Positions 11,534 to 23,700 of a stretch of DNA of 64,000 nt are shown here, piece by piece. The notes beneath the pieces were generated by a model that saw only the letters and a list, made by a program, of their open reading frames with translations, was not told the DNA's origin and searched no databases. The stretch is taken from contig CAJQUW010000892.1 of NCBI GenBank assembly GCA_907163375.1, forward strand, positions 36,001 through 100,000, written 5' to 3'. The position numbers and the translations under genes were made by a program. This DNA is from Prostheceraeus crozeri. Lineage: Eukaryota > Platyhelminthes > Polycladida > Euryleptidae. Each line of letters begins with the position of its first letter. Positions within the stretch are counted from its first letter, which is position 1.

Positions 11534-11689
11534 AACCACCACGAGACATGTTTCAGTCAATGGTAATGGGGTAGTATGTTTTAACCAGTGACGTTGGAGC
11601 TGTAGGTAATGTATGACTTCAACGTCACTGGTTCAGACCTGCCACTGATTGATGAGATCCCATTGTCCAAAACATGCCTCGTTGTGGTT
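11534..11689. repeat. Foldback inverted repeat
   Basis: Left arm 11534-11596 and right arm 11620-11689 are complementary with gaps. The inner 12 bases are perfect (CCAGTGACGTTG against CAACGTCACTGG), and the outer ends match well (AACCACCACGAGACATGTTT against the complement of the right end). The loop is 23 bases. The arms could be a MITE or two inverted copies of a SINE-like unit; no target duplication was found. Confidence 0.6.
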
Positions 11690-12418
11690 CTGGTTTTCTG
11701 GCTCTAAACTTGAGACGCTGTGGAGACTGTATGCAGGTTATATCGAAAAGTAACAGCTGAAAAAATGACTGTCATGGATCATGTGCTTATACCTTATAGG
11801 GCCTTGAGTATCTTAAAATCATAATTCCAATGCAGCGAATTTCAGGATGAAAGCTGTTTTCGGACTAATTGATGTCATCAAGTATCTACTCAGTCATTAC
11901 ATCAAAACCAGGTTACTTAGTTGCCATTCTATTATTGATTTGTAGATGAGATGCACTGTATTCCTGTATTAATTCATCAAATAGTTCAGGCATTGCGACA
12001 TTTCGTAACGATTGGGTCTTCTTGGTGAAACACCAATCTAAAATAGTTCAGCAAATGATGAGGCTTTAGTGAAACTAATTGTTACTTATTTTCTTGTAAC
12101 TGAAAGTCCATCATTCATCTTCGATTGACTGAGAGTTCTTAGGTCGCTTAACAAATATCATGACCTTGTACCCTTCAGTTTGTGGCTTCATTTGAATACT
12201 TTTTTTGCTAATTTTGATATGTGATTAAACAATATCTGAAGCACTGATGATGCGATATTTTTCTTAGTTAATAATGTTCATGACTTTTATGATGGAAATT
12301 AGATGAATCGATTAATATATTTTAATCATAAAACTCTGCAAGATTTTTTCAAATTTTTTTTTACGCTACTTTTCTTGAACTTTTCATTCACTGTATCACT
12401 GATTCTATAATTCCTCAG

Positions 12419-12712
12419 GTAAACGAAAGTGCACCGATGAGTACAGTTGTGTATGAGATGAAGTATGTCGACAAAGACGCTTACGCCTGGGAACCGGTGC
12501 GATTTTGGCTGCTTGGTGGAGTATCAGCGTTACCATTCACAGTGGAATCGGAGAGTGGAAAGGTGATTGTCACCGGTGTTTTGGACAGGGAAAAGAAAGC
12601 GCATTATCTACTCGAAGTGATGGCTACTGATGGAAAGTTTTCTACCAAGAAGCCATTCCGAATAGAAGTTCGAATTGACGATGCCGATGATAACTGGCCA
12701 GTGTGTGAAGAG
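12419..12712 (+). CDS. Cadherin gene, exon 2 of window (cadherin repeat B)
   Basis: The acceptor is ATTCCTCAG at 12418 and the donor GTGAGA at 12713; 294 bp encode 98 residues in phase 0. Joined to the previous exon it reads AYAKIH-VNESAPMST, restoring a normal first strand and the NES variant of the PEN/xEx motif. Then follow VDKD near residue 17, a VLDREKKAHY segment near 59 and DDADDNWP near 89, where the family consensus DxNDN has become DADDN. The repeat is slightly shorter than the usual 105-110 residues. It is an internal part of the extracellular rod; the calcium-site substitutions are conservative and probably tolerated. Confidence 0.9.
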
Positions 12713-15700
12713 GTGAGAGATTCTCATACCAATTCGAAATAATTCACCGTGGTCATCTGCATGCTACGAGTATATAACATCGGAGAAATCGGCCTATTTC
12801 AAATACCAACCCATCCTAATAACGATGCGTTTAACGCAATAAACCTACCCCCTCGTTATATAACACGCAATGTGGGGGACCATCCAGTTTTTTCTTTATC
12901 AGGAAATATCGCTTTGGTTAGCGCTTTCGTCTATCTCGGCGGCGCATTTTTCATTTGTTTCGGTCTTTGAATAAGCAAATGTTATGGTGATCTAGTATAA
13001 GGTTTTTTGTTTATTCAGTGTAATGTTAGTGCTTGATTTCGGTTATCATGCAAATACTAATACCAAAACTTCAGTGTCATTTACTATCATATTTGCAGTC
13101 TCGTGATTCTCAATTTCATGTATGTATTTGAATAAATACAAGCATTAAATAAACATGCATGACATTAAATAAAAACAAAAAACAAGGGGTTTAAATGGTG
13201 AGGATTAGAAATTGCTTCATCGACAGCGTGAATTGTCCGAATTAGTATTTTTATAATTCGTTGTGTAACGCTATATAGCGATCGTCCTTATCATCAATCC
13301 ACTTCCTTTAGGATGATATATGATTGAATGGCTTCATACACTTCCAATTTTTGAGTCTTGGTATTCTAAATTTCAACATATTCAAATTTAATTACAATAA
13401 ATGCTTTGGTTTTGATATTTGATAGGACATTCTCATGAAAGGCTTTGCCCTTTGTTTATGGATTCTCCGCTGCTTGTATGATGTCGCCCAGAAATCGAAT
13501 GCTTAGTTATCGCATCACATATTCCAAGAACTAGTAAAATTCCGTTAATTTTACATCGATTTAACTTCACTTCAGTAAAATGGAAAGCGTTTTTTGAAGT
13601 GAAATTGGAAAGTTGAAAATCGAAGCCAGAGGGGAGGAGATTTAAGTGTTTTCTTCTCCATTTCGAGACGGGATGCCGGCAGAATTTGTCTGTTCCGGTG
13701 AAATTGAGGCGTCGAAGTATCAGAGAGAGGAAATGAACAACTTAAATAGAAAGGTAACGAGGTCGTTGAGATGCACATTTGCTTGAAATGTTTGGAAGTC
13801 GAATTCAGTCTTTATCGAAATGCAATCAGAAAGATTTTTGGCTTGAGTAGAATTCTTTTGTCCTCAAATTACGACATCTCCTTGATCTGATAAGGATTCT
13901 GACTCTCTCCCACGCTGACGAATTTGTGACTCACTTTCATAGCCCGGACGAAAGTTTATGACGCGCTTGGGAGATGAGTAGCGTTTACAAGTGTTCCGCA
14001 ATGTTATGAGAAGTGATGCATGGGAACGTACACGTTAGAATAGAAAGACCCTTCTTATTTCGAGCAGACAGCATTATCCTTGAAGCAGAAGTGTACTACA
14101 AAAGTCTGCATAGGACAGGAGTTGGAAAAGTAGATTAGATTCCGCAGCTGTGCGTTCGAATTGGACTGACAGCAGCTAAGTTTCACACCATTCAATAACA
14201 GCGAGGATTAGTACATCATTGCTATGAGATGCAACTCAATTCTACCGAACATATAAGAGAATCAAATTATCTGTACTTTTGTGAAATTAAATACATGTTT
14301 GAAGGGTTTTAATCAGATTTACTTTGCCACTACGTGATCGAAATAGTTGGTAGGATGACAGTGGGTTGAAAGATTCAGAACTAGACAATTTCATAAGAAT
14401 CACGGCCTTAATGGATGTAGAATCTCCGACTCCGAGCTGTTATCAGTATTCATATTGTTTACTTCATTGTTTTTCTATGAGAGGGTTTTGGACTCTAGTT
14501 GAGTTTTGATTATCTGAGTCGATATCGACAGTTCCTGTGTAAAAATATCGATGCTTTGGCGTTAAATTAAATGATATCGGTATTGTCATGAAAAACCAAA
14601 CAATTCTTTCTGTAGAAAAATAGTGAAATTTAGTATTTTCGCCGTGTGATCATTTGTTGTAGCTTCAAAATGTTACTTGTTTTGTAAATGTTACTTCTGT
14701 AATTCAAATTGTCACCTCAGTTCGTCATGAAAGTGTAACAATATAACTAACTGCTTTTTGGAGTGAGCGCAATTTCCACCTTTTCACGATTCTAGTACAT
14801 GAGTGCACCATTAAGACGTACATCTGTAATTCAACGTTAGAGCAACTGATCTAGCGGAGTGGCATTATTTGATGTTGCATTTATTTACTATTTCATTGAT
14901 GCAAAAACTTCTCCAGACAGAAGTCACGAAACTGTACCTGTTACATCTTAAGATTTTATCCAGGATATGACTTTTACTATGGAAGTCTTCGCTATTAGAG
15001 GTCAAGTGTGTGAGAAATAATTAGTTGTCTTAACTAGATCCACATGGGCCTTTTAGAAGGGTTTAGTTAGGTAAAGTGGGTGCGTGAATATTTTTGATGG
15101 CAGTTGAATTTAAACGTCCAGTTGCTTATTTGAAAGAACGAATATTTTTGTAATTTTCCCTTTGTCATGTTTGAGACTGCATGCTGATGTTCTCTCATCA
15201 AGTTATTGATGGACCTATCGGTTGTCCCAGGGTTTGCAAACATATGGTGATGCAAGGTGGACTCACAGTAATCTGTAATAATCAAAATACTATATTCCTT
15301 TGAGATAATTGTTCCGAATATTTCGTCGCACATTAATGTTTCAGTCGGATTTGGAAATTTTTAATGATAAAAACATCGCTTGTTGATATAAATGTGTTGT
15401 TGCGAAACATGCGTTTAACTTTTCAAGCGGAGTTAGAGGAATGTGCACTTCGGAAAAGTAGTAACGCCTGTGATCCTCTATGGTAGTGGTGAACATCTTC
15501 ATAGTGGAAGAAGGGGTTTGGAAGATCGTGCAAAGTACTTGTTTAAATGTCACAACTTCACTCATGTAAGTCGTACAGGTTCCTCCGCTATCTGCTACAT
15601 GGAAGAGAGGTTATGAGGAAGAAGATATGCGATAGAAATGATGATGCCAGTGGTAGACCTTCTGCAACCTCCGCCACGCAAATTGATTGCTAATACTGGT

Positions 15701-18700
15701 AATCACGCTGCAAAGTGTCGTCTGATAACGTCTCATCTTTGATGGTGATAATCCACGAGATTGAAGAGACTCGCGTCCGCTGGATGATGCACCTGGCTTC
15801 TTTATGTCAGACACCGTCAGGTAGAGAGTTGACCGGAAATCTCCACTTTATTGCGGCAAGGAAATAAGTTATGAACAGTAATCTTGTTGATGGTTTTTCT
15901 TTCTCACGCTTTGACAGGTGGCGCCCAGACGACTTCGTGAAGAAGAAATTTTCGAAGTTTGTAATGGGAATCTCAGTGATTCTTCTTCAATCAAATGTTA
16001 GAATTATTACTTGCCGGGGTAAGAGGCGCATGGTGAATTTGCGTTTTCTTTGCAATTGAAAATTTCGTCCACCAGTGGATCGCAGTAGGTGCAGCTCCAA
16101 CGCACTACAAAGCAGAAACCACACGTTCGAAGTATATGTAATATTTCTAAAACTGAATTCAGTGTAGAGGCCACACGAACTTTGCGCTGCCATGAAAAGA
16201 ATTTTAAAGTACTCCACACTGCTGCCGCTTGAAATTCAAGTAAAAATGTGCTTTTGACATTTCGTTCTGCGAGTATTTTGGTGTAACCCTCTAGTTAAAA
16301 TTATTGTGACTGTCTATTACCTCTTCTATGGAATATTCATTAACTTGTGTGTAGTTAGCACTTGAATGAAGAAGATCACTAGCTTGTCATTCCTCCGGAT
16401 TCAGGTCGGAGTGCTAAGTTTTGTTCTGCAAATTTGCAGCGCATTTGGAATAGGATTAAAGAACCACTCTGTTTCAAAACATGTTTTTTGAGAATTTCTC
16501 ATGATGGTGGTTTCTCAAGACCTTTGATCTAACTTTCGATTATAAACTAATGATTGAAGTTTAGATATCATAACAATCTTAGTATCATGTTGTGTACTTT
16601 TATTGGTTTTTGGGATCATTTCATGGGGAGTGAATGCACTTACTGTAAGTTGTGCTATATTTTCGGAACATAAATCAAAATTTCATTCATTAGTCATCAA
16701 TATTCATTCCTGTCCTAATAATTAATTAATAATAATTAATTCCTAATTCCTAAACTCATTCAACCGTAACTCACTCGTGCGAGCACAACAATTATCAACA
16801 AGAAGAAACTTCCTATGTTAGTAGAAGAATGAACAGGTGTAGATGATAGCCTAGACTGAAGAAGTCTTTCATTCCTGTCTGTCAATCGATTACCGGTCTT
16901 TGAGATGTAGTCGTGTTCCAATCTACAATAAGGCGGTGCTATTATTGACATCATCGACTTGAATAATCCAAGTGCAATGCCGCAGTTTCCCACTCATTTG
17001 ATGACAGCTGATATCTGCAGAGATCGAAATGGACATCCTACGTCAGTGCACGGTAAAAAGGTCGGATGCACCTATAGGAGAAGTTTTATGCAATACAATA
17101 GAAGCGAGGTGACTGTGGTTTTTGTTTTTGTAACTTTACATTTCTTAAATTTCTAGAAAACTTTCTAGAAGAAGCGTCAGCATGCCAACAAAAGGTAAGG
17201 AGACAGAATGAAATTTGACACGTGCAGACCGAAGAGATGCTAAATCCGATGAAAACAGATGTAGCTCGTTCATGTAGCATATCTAGTTTCTGTGCATCAG
17301 AATTTCAGCTCAGAGTTCTCTTGTTATGTCTGTTAAAAACACCCATGACGTTGACAACTCATTCGATAAGTTTGGCATTTAAAAAACGTCACAAAGTAAT
17401 GGCACTAAAAAAACAAAATTACAAAGAACATCATGTTTTTGGTTTAAGGCATCTAAAAATTTCTGTTTTTAAACCTTTGACTTGGAACTATCATTGGGAA
17501 ACTCAATTTATCACAGAAGGCCTTTCATCATCGTCTCTCAAACAGATGGCTATCAACTCATATTTTCGGTGAGTGAAACTGAAGAGATGAGCGAAAGATC
17601 CCTTCAGGTTCCCTTGATTCTACTTTTGTCCACGTGCGAATACGTCATTCGTAATTTTTTGAAATATGTGATATCTTAACTAAAAAATTCAAGTTAAGTA
17701 GTTTCTCTCAAAATGAATATTACATTGCTGTGTGAATGCTCGCATGTCGATAGATGAGGCAGGCAGTACGTACTGCTGAAGATCTCATCACAGAAGCATA
17801 TTAAGACGGTTTTACAGAAATAAACATAATATCATGCTCAATGATTCAAGACAAGTAGCTCATCGAAATCATCCAGAAGAAATTCACGTTTGTAAGAATG
17901 AGGATTAACGGAATCAGAAAAGGGAAAGCTCAAATATGGAACGTTTCCCAGAACAGCATAGAACGGTGTCATCAACTGAACATGAATATGATGTGTTTCT
18001 TCTGGATAATCTAGATATTGCGAATTTGAAGTGAATGTATTAATTCCTACTTAACTCTTTGAACACGAAGGTATATATTTATGTATTAGAAATTGAACTG
18101 GAAAACACACGATGAGTCAGAAAACAATGTCAGAATCACACCGACACTAACTTATGAACATGTCGTGTCTTTGAAGTCTGAATCCGACTTGTTCCATACT
18201 TTTAGGCACGACCCTGGTCAGAATTCCATTTCATCAACAGGGTGCTATTTCGTTAAGTCAGTTGCTCCCTAGGCTGCTGTTTACTTAGTCCCTGCCGGGC
18301 ACAGTTGGTGGCTATGCCCGGGTCCGCTAATGATTCAGAATTTTTTTTGTTACAACTCCATTGACACTTAGTAATACCACACCAATGCGTTTTTTATGAA
18401 TGAATGCTCGAACGGTCCGGGACTAACTTCTTTTTATTACACGTGTCTCGGATAAGCGACGCACACTGTGCTAAGTGATTGGGTAGAAGTCTGTTTACCA
18501 ATACTATATTAAAGACGCACTTCTTTTCTATCTGCAGTCACTTGTATCCCGCTTTGAATTTCTTTCTGATATTAACATACGATTCACTACATGTGTGCCC
18601 ATCCATGACAGTCGGAGTTTAGTCTCTCATCAACTGTTTCATTCAATCGTGTCGTTCATCAAGAATATTTTTTCATACGTTTTCATCACCTTATCAATGA

Positions 18701-19855
18701 CAAATAATCGTTCATTGTGAATTGTTGTAACGATTAAGCAGCAGCCTTGAATCTGTCACGCTGTGGCGTCCTGATAATCGAAAGAACAGTGCTAAGATGA
18801 AAGCAACTGGAGCTCAAGAAAAATATGTTTCCAATGATTCCTCCTAAACATTGAAATCATTTCAGGATGGATGACCTTATACGCGAATTAGGTCACTCCT
18901 TGGCGTCCCAGTCGGACAGAAAACCGTTAACAGATCTGTTTATCCATTCACCAGGTTTTATTGAGCCAAGATATCGAAGCAATAAAAAGTGTAGAATTTG
19001 CCATGCGGATATAAAATTTCATATCAACATTTCTTTCCAGATGTAGTTTGTTTATATTACTCTACCTACAGCAGTTACGACATCATCATGTTAACGTTTT
19101 AGATGCAAATGAAAGCGGAGAATATTCGCATTACTCAAACATTTCAACGGAATGAACTTGAATATGTCATCCTAGCCATGGAAATATTTCCATTTGACCT
19201 CAAAATGAACGCCTTGTCTCGTTGCTGCTTTCATAGAGCTGGAGGATAAAGCAGTTGTTTATGAAACTGGATATTGTCAATGGCATGAAATGTTAGATCC
19301 TGCAAATTCTGTGGTTTTTGTTGCTATTTTGATCATGGAATGGATTAAAAATAATGTCACCTCATCCTGAAGTATAAGGTTGTATGTTTTATCTTTGAGA
19401 CAATGTGGGAGTCATCAAATAGCTGCAGATCTGCATTATGCTATTTATTTTAGCTGGTAGTTAGTCATTGAATTATGTTTGAGAATCAATAAATATAGTG
19501 GATTGGTCGCAATTGTTATTTGTTTTAGAGAAAATCCTTGGAGTCCGATGTTGGAAGGTGAAGGCAAATGCACTAGTTTAATCTGAGCACATTTGGTGTG
19601 CTCCGTGAATCATTTCACAGATTCTCTGGAGATTTCTTAACGATTTCTGCAACGTAGCCTTCACTCAATGTGGGCGCAAAATAACTCAAAAGATACTTCA
19701 TTTCATGATTCTTAGCTATTTGGCCCGTCTACAAAAAAAATTTTTGGATCTTAAATAAAATGAATTCATTTCTTGTGAATGCATTCTGAGTAATTGATAG
19801 TAATTGACACCTCGTAAACATTTGATCATGTGCATCTCACAGGTTCATACTGATT

Positions 19856-19996
19856 CACTTTCATGATTGGAAATAGGCTGTCACTGCTTTTATTAAGTCC
19901 GTGACGGACGAAACGTTGGGTTTTTAACGCTCATATTTTAATTTCAATAAATTGTCTAAAAAAAGCAGGGATAGCCTATTTCCAATCATGAGAGTG
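19856..19996. repeat. Foldback repeat next to cadherin acceptor
   Basis: Two 36-bp arms (19856-19891 and 19961-19996) are inverted copies with 33 of 36 identical; the longest perfect stretch includes CATGATTGGAAATAGGCT. The 69-bp centre contains a stem plus GAAACG core resembling a hammerhead ribozyme. The right arm ends 75 bases before exon 3 of the window, so a transcript hairpin would sit just upstream of the splice acceptor. No target duplication is clear. Confidence 0.75.
19897..19915 (+). ncRNA. Hammerhead-ribozyme-like half core, degenerate
   Basis: GTCCG-TGA-CGGAC forms a perfect 5-bp stem, immediately followed by GAAACG, the pattern of hammerhead stem II plus the conserved GAAA strand. 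The other conserved strand (CTGATGA) is not present: the seven bases before the stem read TATTAA with little match. Penelope-like elements are known to carry hammerhead motifs, so this is probably a fossil of one. No self-cleavage is expected. Confidence 0.4.
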
Positions 19997-20071
19997 AAAA
20001 ATCACCTCCTGTATGACGCCGTTAATCATACTGATTCGTTTAATGAATTAATTATCATTGTTTCTCTGCAG

Positions 20072-20456
20072 CCTTTCCGAACTCTGGAGGTAGATGAAGG
20101 TCGGAAGTACAGTCAACTTACTCGATTCAAAGCTATAGACAAGGACGAGGGTTATAATGCCCGTCTGAATTACAAGCTCATTGAAGGTGACAGCGAGCAC
20201 TTTGAATTAGGTAAAGAATCTGGAGTTCTAGCTGTTACCCAAGTTCTGGACCGTGAGACCAAGTCCTCTCATTTTGTGCGTGTCAATGTCTCCGACCCTT
20301 CCGGTCATCATTGTCTATTCGAAGCTCGAATAATTGTTATCGACGTTAATGACAATTCTCCAATATTCATGCGCCCGCCTGCCATCAGTGAAGTGCCAGA
20401 AAATATCCCAGTCAGCAGTCCTATCGGGAAAGTTCATGCGGAAGATGCAGATGCAG
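20072..20456 (+). CDS. Cadherin gene, exon 3 of window (repeat C, start of D)
   Basis: The acceptor TTTCTCTGCAG ends at 20071 and the donor GTGAGG starts at 20457; 385 bp, entering in phase 0 and leaving in phase 1. It encodes a full repeat with VDEG near residue 8, IDKDEG near 23-28, VLDRETK near 60 and DVNDNSP near 92, then the opening of the next repeat (VPEN near 108, EDADAG at the end). All calcium motifs are canonical. The reading frame is open upstream of the acceptor by chance (from 19952); the repeat boundary and splice consensus, not that frame, set the start. Confidence 0.92.
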
Positions 20457-20520
20457 GTGAGGGTTCAACATCTGTTATTTTCATTGAAATTAGACGGAGT
20501 TTCATTAGACAAGATCTTGA

Positions 20521-20730
20521 GATCCTTCACTTGTCGCTCTATCCCCTGCACCACACAGACTGTCGGCAGGTCTCGTACCCGCGACCTTGAGATCCTTCAC
20601 CCGTTGCTCTATCCCCTGCACCACGCAGACTGTCCGCAGATCTCGCACCCGCGACCTTGAGGTCCTTCACCTGTTGCTCTATCCCCTACACCAGCCTGAC
20701 TGTCCGTAGGTCTCGTACCCTCGAACTTGA
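20521..20730 (-). repeat. Tandem array of three 70-bp tRNA-like SINE heads
   Basis: Three units start at 20521, 20591 and 20661, exactly 70 bases apart, each beginning GATCCTTCAC or GGTCCTTCAC and ending CTTGA. On the minus strand each unit contains an A-box-like GGGGATAGAGCAA and a B-box-like GGGTNCGAGA at tRNA-like spacing. Copies differ at several positions, so the duplication is not brand new. The array lies 64 bases inside the intron after exon 3 and is less AT-rich than its surroundings. tRNA-derived SINE heads are normally single; tandem heads are uncommon. Confidence 0.75.
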
Positions 20731-23700
20731 TGTTCAACTGGAAATACGTAGACAGTGAAAAAATTGAATTCTGTCTAGTAAGGACTGATCCCATCGGTGT
20801 CATCGAAAGAACATTCAGAATTGATGTCAGGGATATTGCATAAGTTTGGCAACCTCCTTGTATGATTCAGATGATGATCATAAGGACACTCGTTGGCTGT
20901 CGTACGACGTCAGAACTCCCGACCTAACATAATCGACACGGCGCCGGCGATTGTCACAAATTGGCGACAATTCTTTTTATTCGGAGACAGGAAACTCCAC
21001 GTCCACAACTGACCATAATCTAGGTGATATATAGTAGTATTAATCACTTAGCGAAATTACGCAGCAAAGTAGGTTTTTTATAATGCCATGTTGCATAAAT
21101 AGCTCGCTGATGTAATTTTCGATTTCCATGTCTGTTATAATTGCCATTTTTGTTACCCCTGACCGTGCGATGCATATCATCATGACGTCTGAGAATCATT
21201 AAGATCAAGAAGTAATAAGGTGGATTTTGAATATTATTTAAGAAGAAACTATGTTTTGTTCATGAAGAAACTGACAATTGACTTGCAGTGAGTAGTGTAT
21301 ATGTTTGCTCTTATATATATTGGCGTTTCAGAGAGTTTTGGGTTAAGAGTTTTGTCATGAGATTGCTTCCTAAAGCAGAACTTCTACTGAGTGCTGAACA
21401 ATGCTTCTCATAGACCGCTGATACCCACTGCTTCAGCGGAAAAGGTCTCCGGATGATAGTATTTTTCTAGTTGATGATAATTGTCAAGTTAATTTCCTTT
21501 TTCAACAAATACTTTGAATCCACTTTGCTTCTATTATCATCATGACATTGCATTAGATGCCAATGGACTGTCAGTAAAGACAAACTAAGCATTTCATGCG
21601 TCTCAGAAAAGTGTCATATTCATATTGTCAGTCAGAATGTGTTGGTTGACGAACAATTGCAGATATCATTGCGAAATTTATGGATGTATACTAACCTTCA
21701 GCCTCATGCTGTTTTGATAGTCCATCCATCTTCATGCGAAATCCTCTTGAAATCGATGCAAGATATTCATTGAGTTGAAATATTTGTATGTGACTTTTCT
21801 TCGATTGCCTGAAGCAATGTTTTTCTGCACATCTGCATGAGTTTTTGTCTGATTATAGATAGTTTCATATCTATTTACAATGAAAGAATAATAGCATCAT
21901 GACAAATATTTATGCGAATGATGTTTTCCTTCAATACTTAAAACTTGGAACAGGCATGTTTGTGCTGATCGTTTACTGAAAGTAACATTTTCTGTTAATC
22001 TTCTCAGGCCATGCAAATGGTCGAATGAATGGAAAATGCAAACTTGTCCGCGTTTGATGTTAAAAAAGTTCACGAATACATCTGCAGTATGTCAACATGA
22101 TGTGATATCAATGTCTGGCGCGACATCATTATTCGACGATGCCGAAAAACATCAACTTTCATGAAATTAGCTTTGATGGAATGTAGTTACTCAGCTAATT
22201 GATTCATTTTGAAGAAGGGATAGCAGTAATCATGCAATAATATAAATATTTTCGAATTTGAAATGACAGGTTCTAGATCTTTCAGACTACCCATGATGAT
22301 AACAATAAATTTGTGTCTAATAAACACAGCAAGGGAAAGGAATTGAAGGGGAGAGAGGGTTTTCAATGCCTTCGTTGTGATGTAATGATCATAGCCTTGT
22401 GAACTTACAGACTATTAAATAAAGTATTTAAGATAAGGGAAGATTTAAGTCACACATCGAAAACTTTGTCACTACACAAAAATAGTAGCTATCACTTGGT
22501 CTAAATAAAACGAAAACAACTTGATTTCAATGATTTCAAAATGGCTTGACAGATAATCACATAACATCAGCCTACAAAGAGCATAATTGCAATTGAGACT
22601 TATGATCAGTCTGTAGAAAATATAAAAGCTACTTCCCAGATAGTTAAATAATAAAAGTTGGCAGATTATAATACACATGTACAATTGAAAGTGGAGAATT
22701 AGATAAATATGAGATGTGATGCAAAACTAAACTGGGAGTAATAATATATAAGATCTAGGCAATTAGGTAAAACTGACAAATTAACATTTGTGAAGAAGGT
22801 TTTGATCCTTGATTTAAGGTCAGTTTAAATCCGAAATGTCTGAGAATGATTTGTGTTCACTGCCATCGGCTTATCTTAGTAATCTATCATTGTGGGTCAA
22901 ATTGCTCGGATGAAATTTGAGCTGTGGATAGGCATGACCTCTGAATAAGATAGCAATTGTCATCAGCTGATCGTTGAAATAGTTGATGTTCTATGCAGAA
23001 AATCTTTCAAAAGGTGTTTAATCAGGACTTCTATCGAAATTTCCAATAGATTCAGTGATAAATATACTTCGAATACAGCTTGATCACTTTTTACCCTAGA
23101 GTCATAATATCAAATTTTTATTATGATTAAAAATATTCCTCTTGAAATGATGATGATGCTGAAACTTCACTATTAAATACTGTGTTACGCTTCTTCCTTC
23201 AGTTTTGTCGCTACAATGTTGTAGTGTTGACTATTCAGGAGTGGCAGTCTGTATCACATCTCGTGCTAGAATGAATATTTTTAAATTTATCGATCATCCA
23301 TGATTACGTTAACTTCACCATCATCATAAACTTAAAATATAGCATAGACGAAACATGCTCAGCTGTAGTTATGTCTTCGTCTATTGTAAAGATTCTCCAC
23401 ACATTTTGAATGCTCTTACATGATCGTTTTCTTACTGAAGCCTAAGTAAGAATTAAGTGATTCCTTCGCTTGGATTTGATATTGAACCTGACCGTTCGTT
23501 TAACGAACTCTCAAATGTGGAAAAACAGTAGGAAAGAAAGTCTCGTTTCACGTATTTTGATCTGGTTTTTCAACAGGATCAAGTGGAATTTTGTACGATT
23601 TAATCATGAAGAAATCGAAGCATGTTTGTGTTTGGAGACCTCATTGCATGTAATTCATAAATTGATCTATATTTGGTCAGGTTAGGCAACCATGGTCGCC

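Larger units (their letters stand above)
11292..12418 (+). other. Cadherin intron, 1127 bp
   Basis: GT-AG intron, phase 0. It contains a degraded tRNA-like head at 11324-11400 and a foldback repeat at 11534-11689. The rest (11700-12410) is AT-rich with nothing I recognise. Confidence 0.8.
12713..20071 (+). other. Cadherin intron, 7359 bp
   Basis: GT-AG intron, phase 0. Short reading frames on both strands (for example 13572-13778 minus, 15067-15814 minus, 16760-17680) show no family resemblance and no consistent codon bias. Just before the acceptor lies the foldback repeat 19856-19996 with a hammerhead-like core. I see nothing else I can name between 12720 and 19850. Confidence 0.8.
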
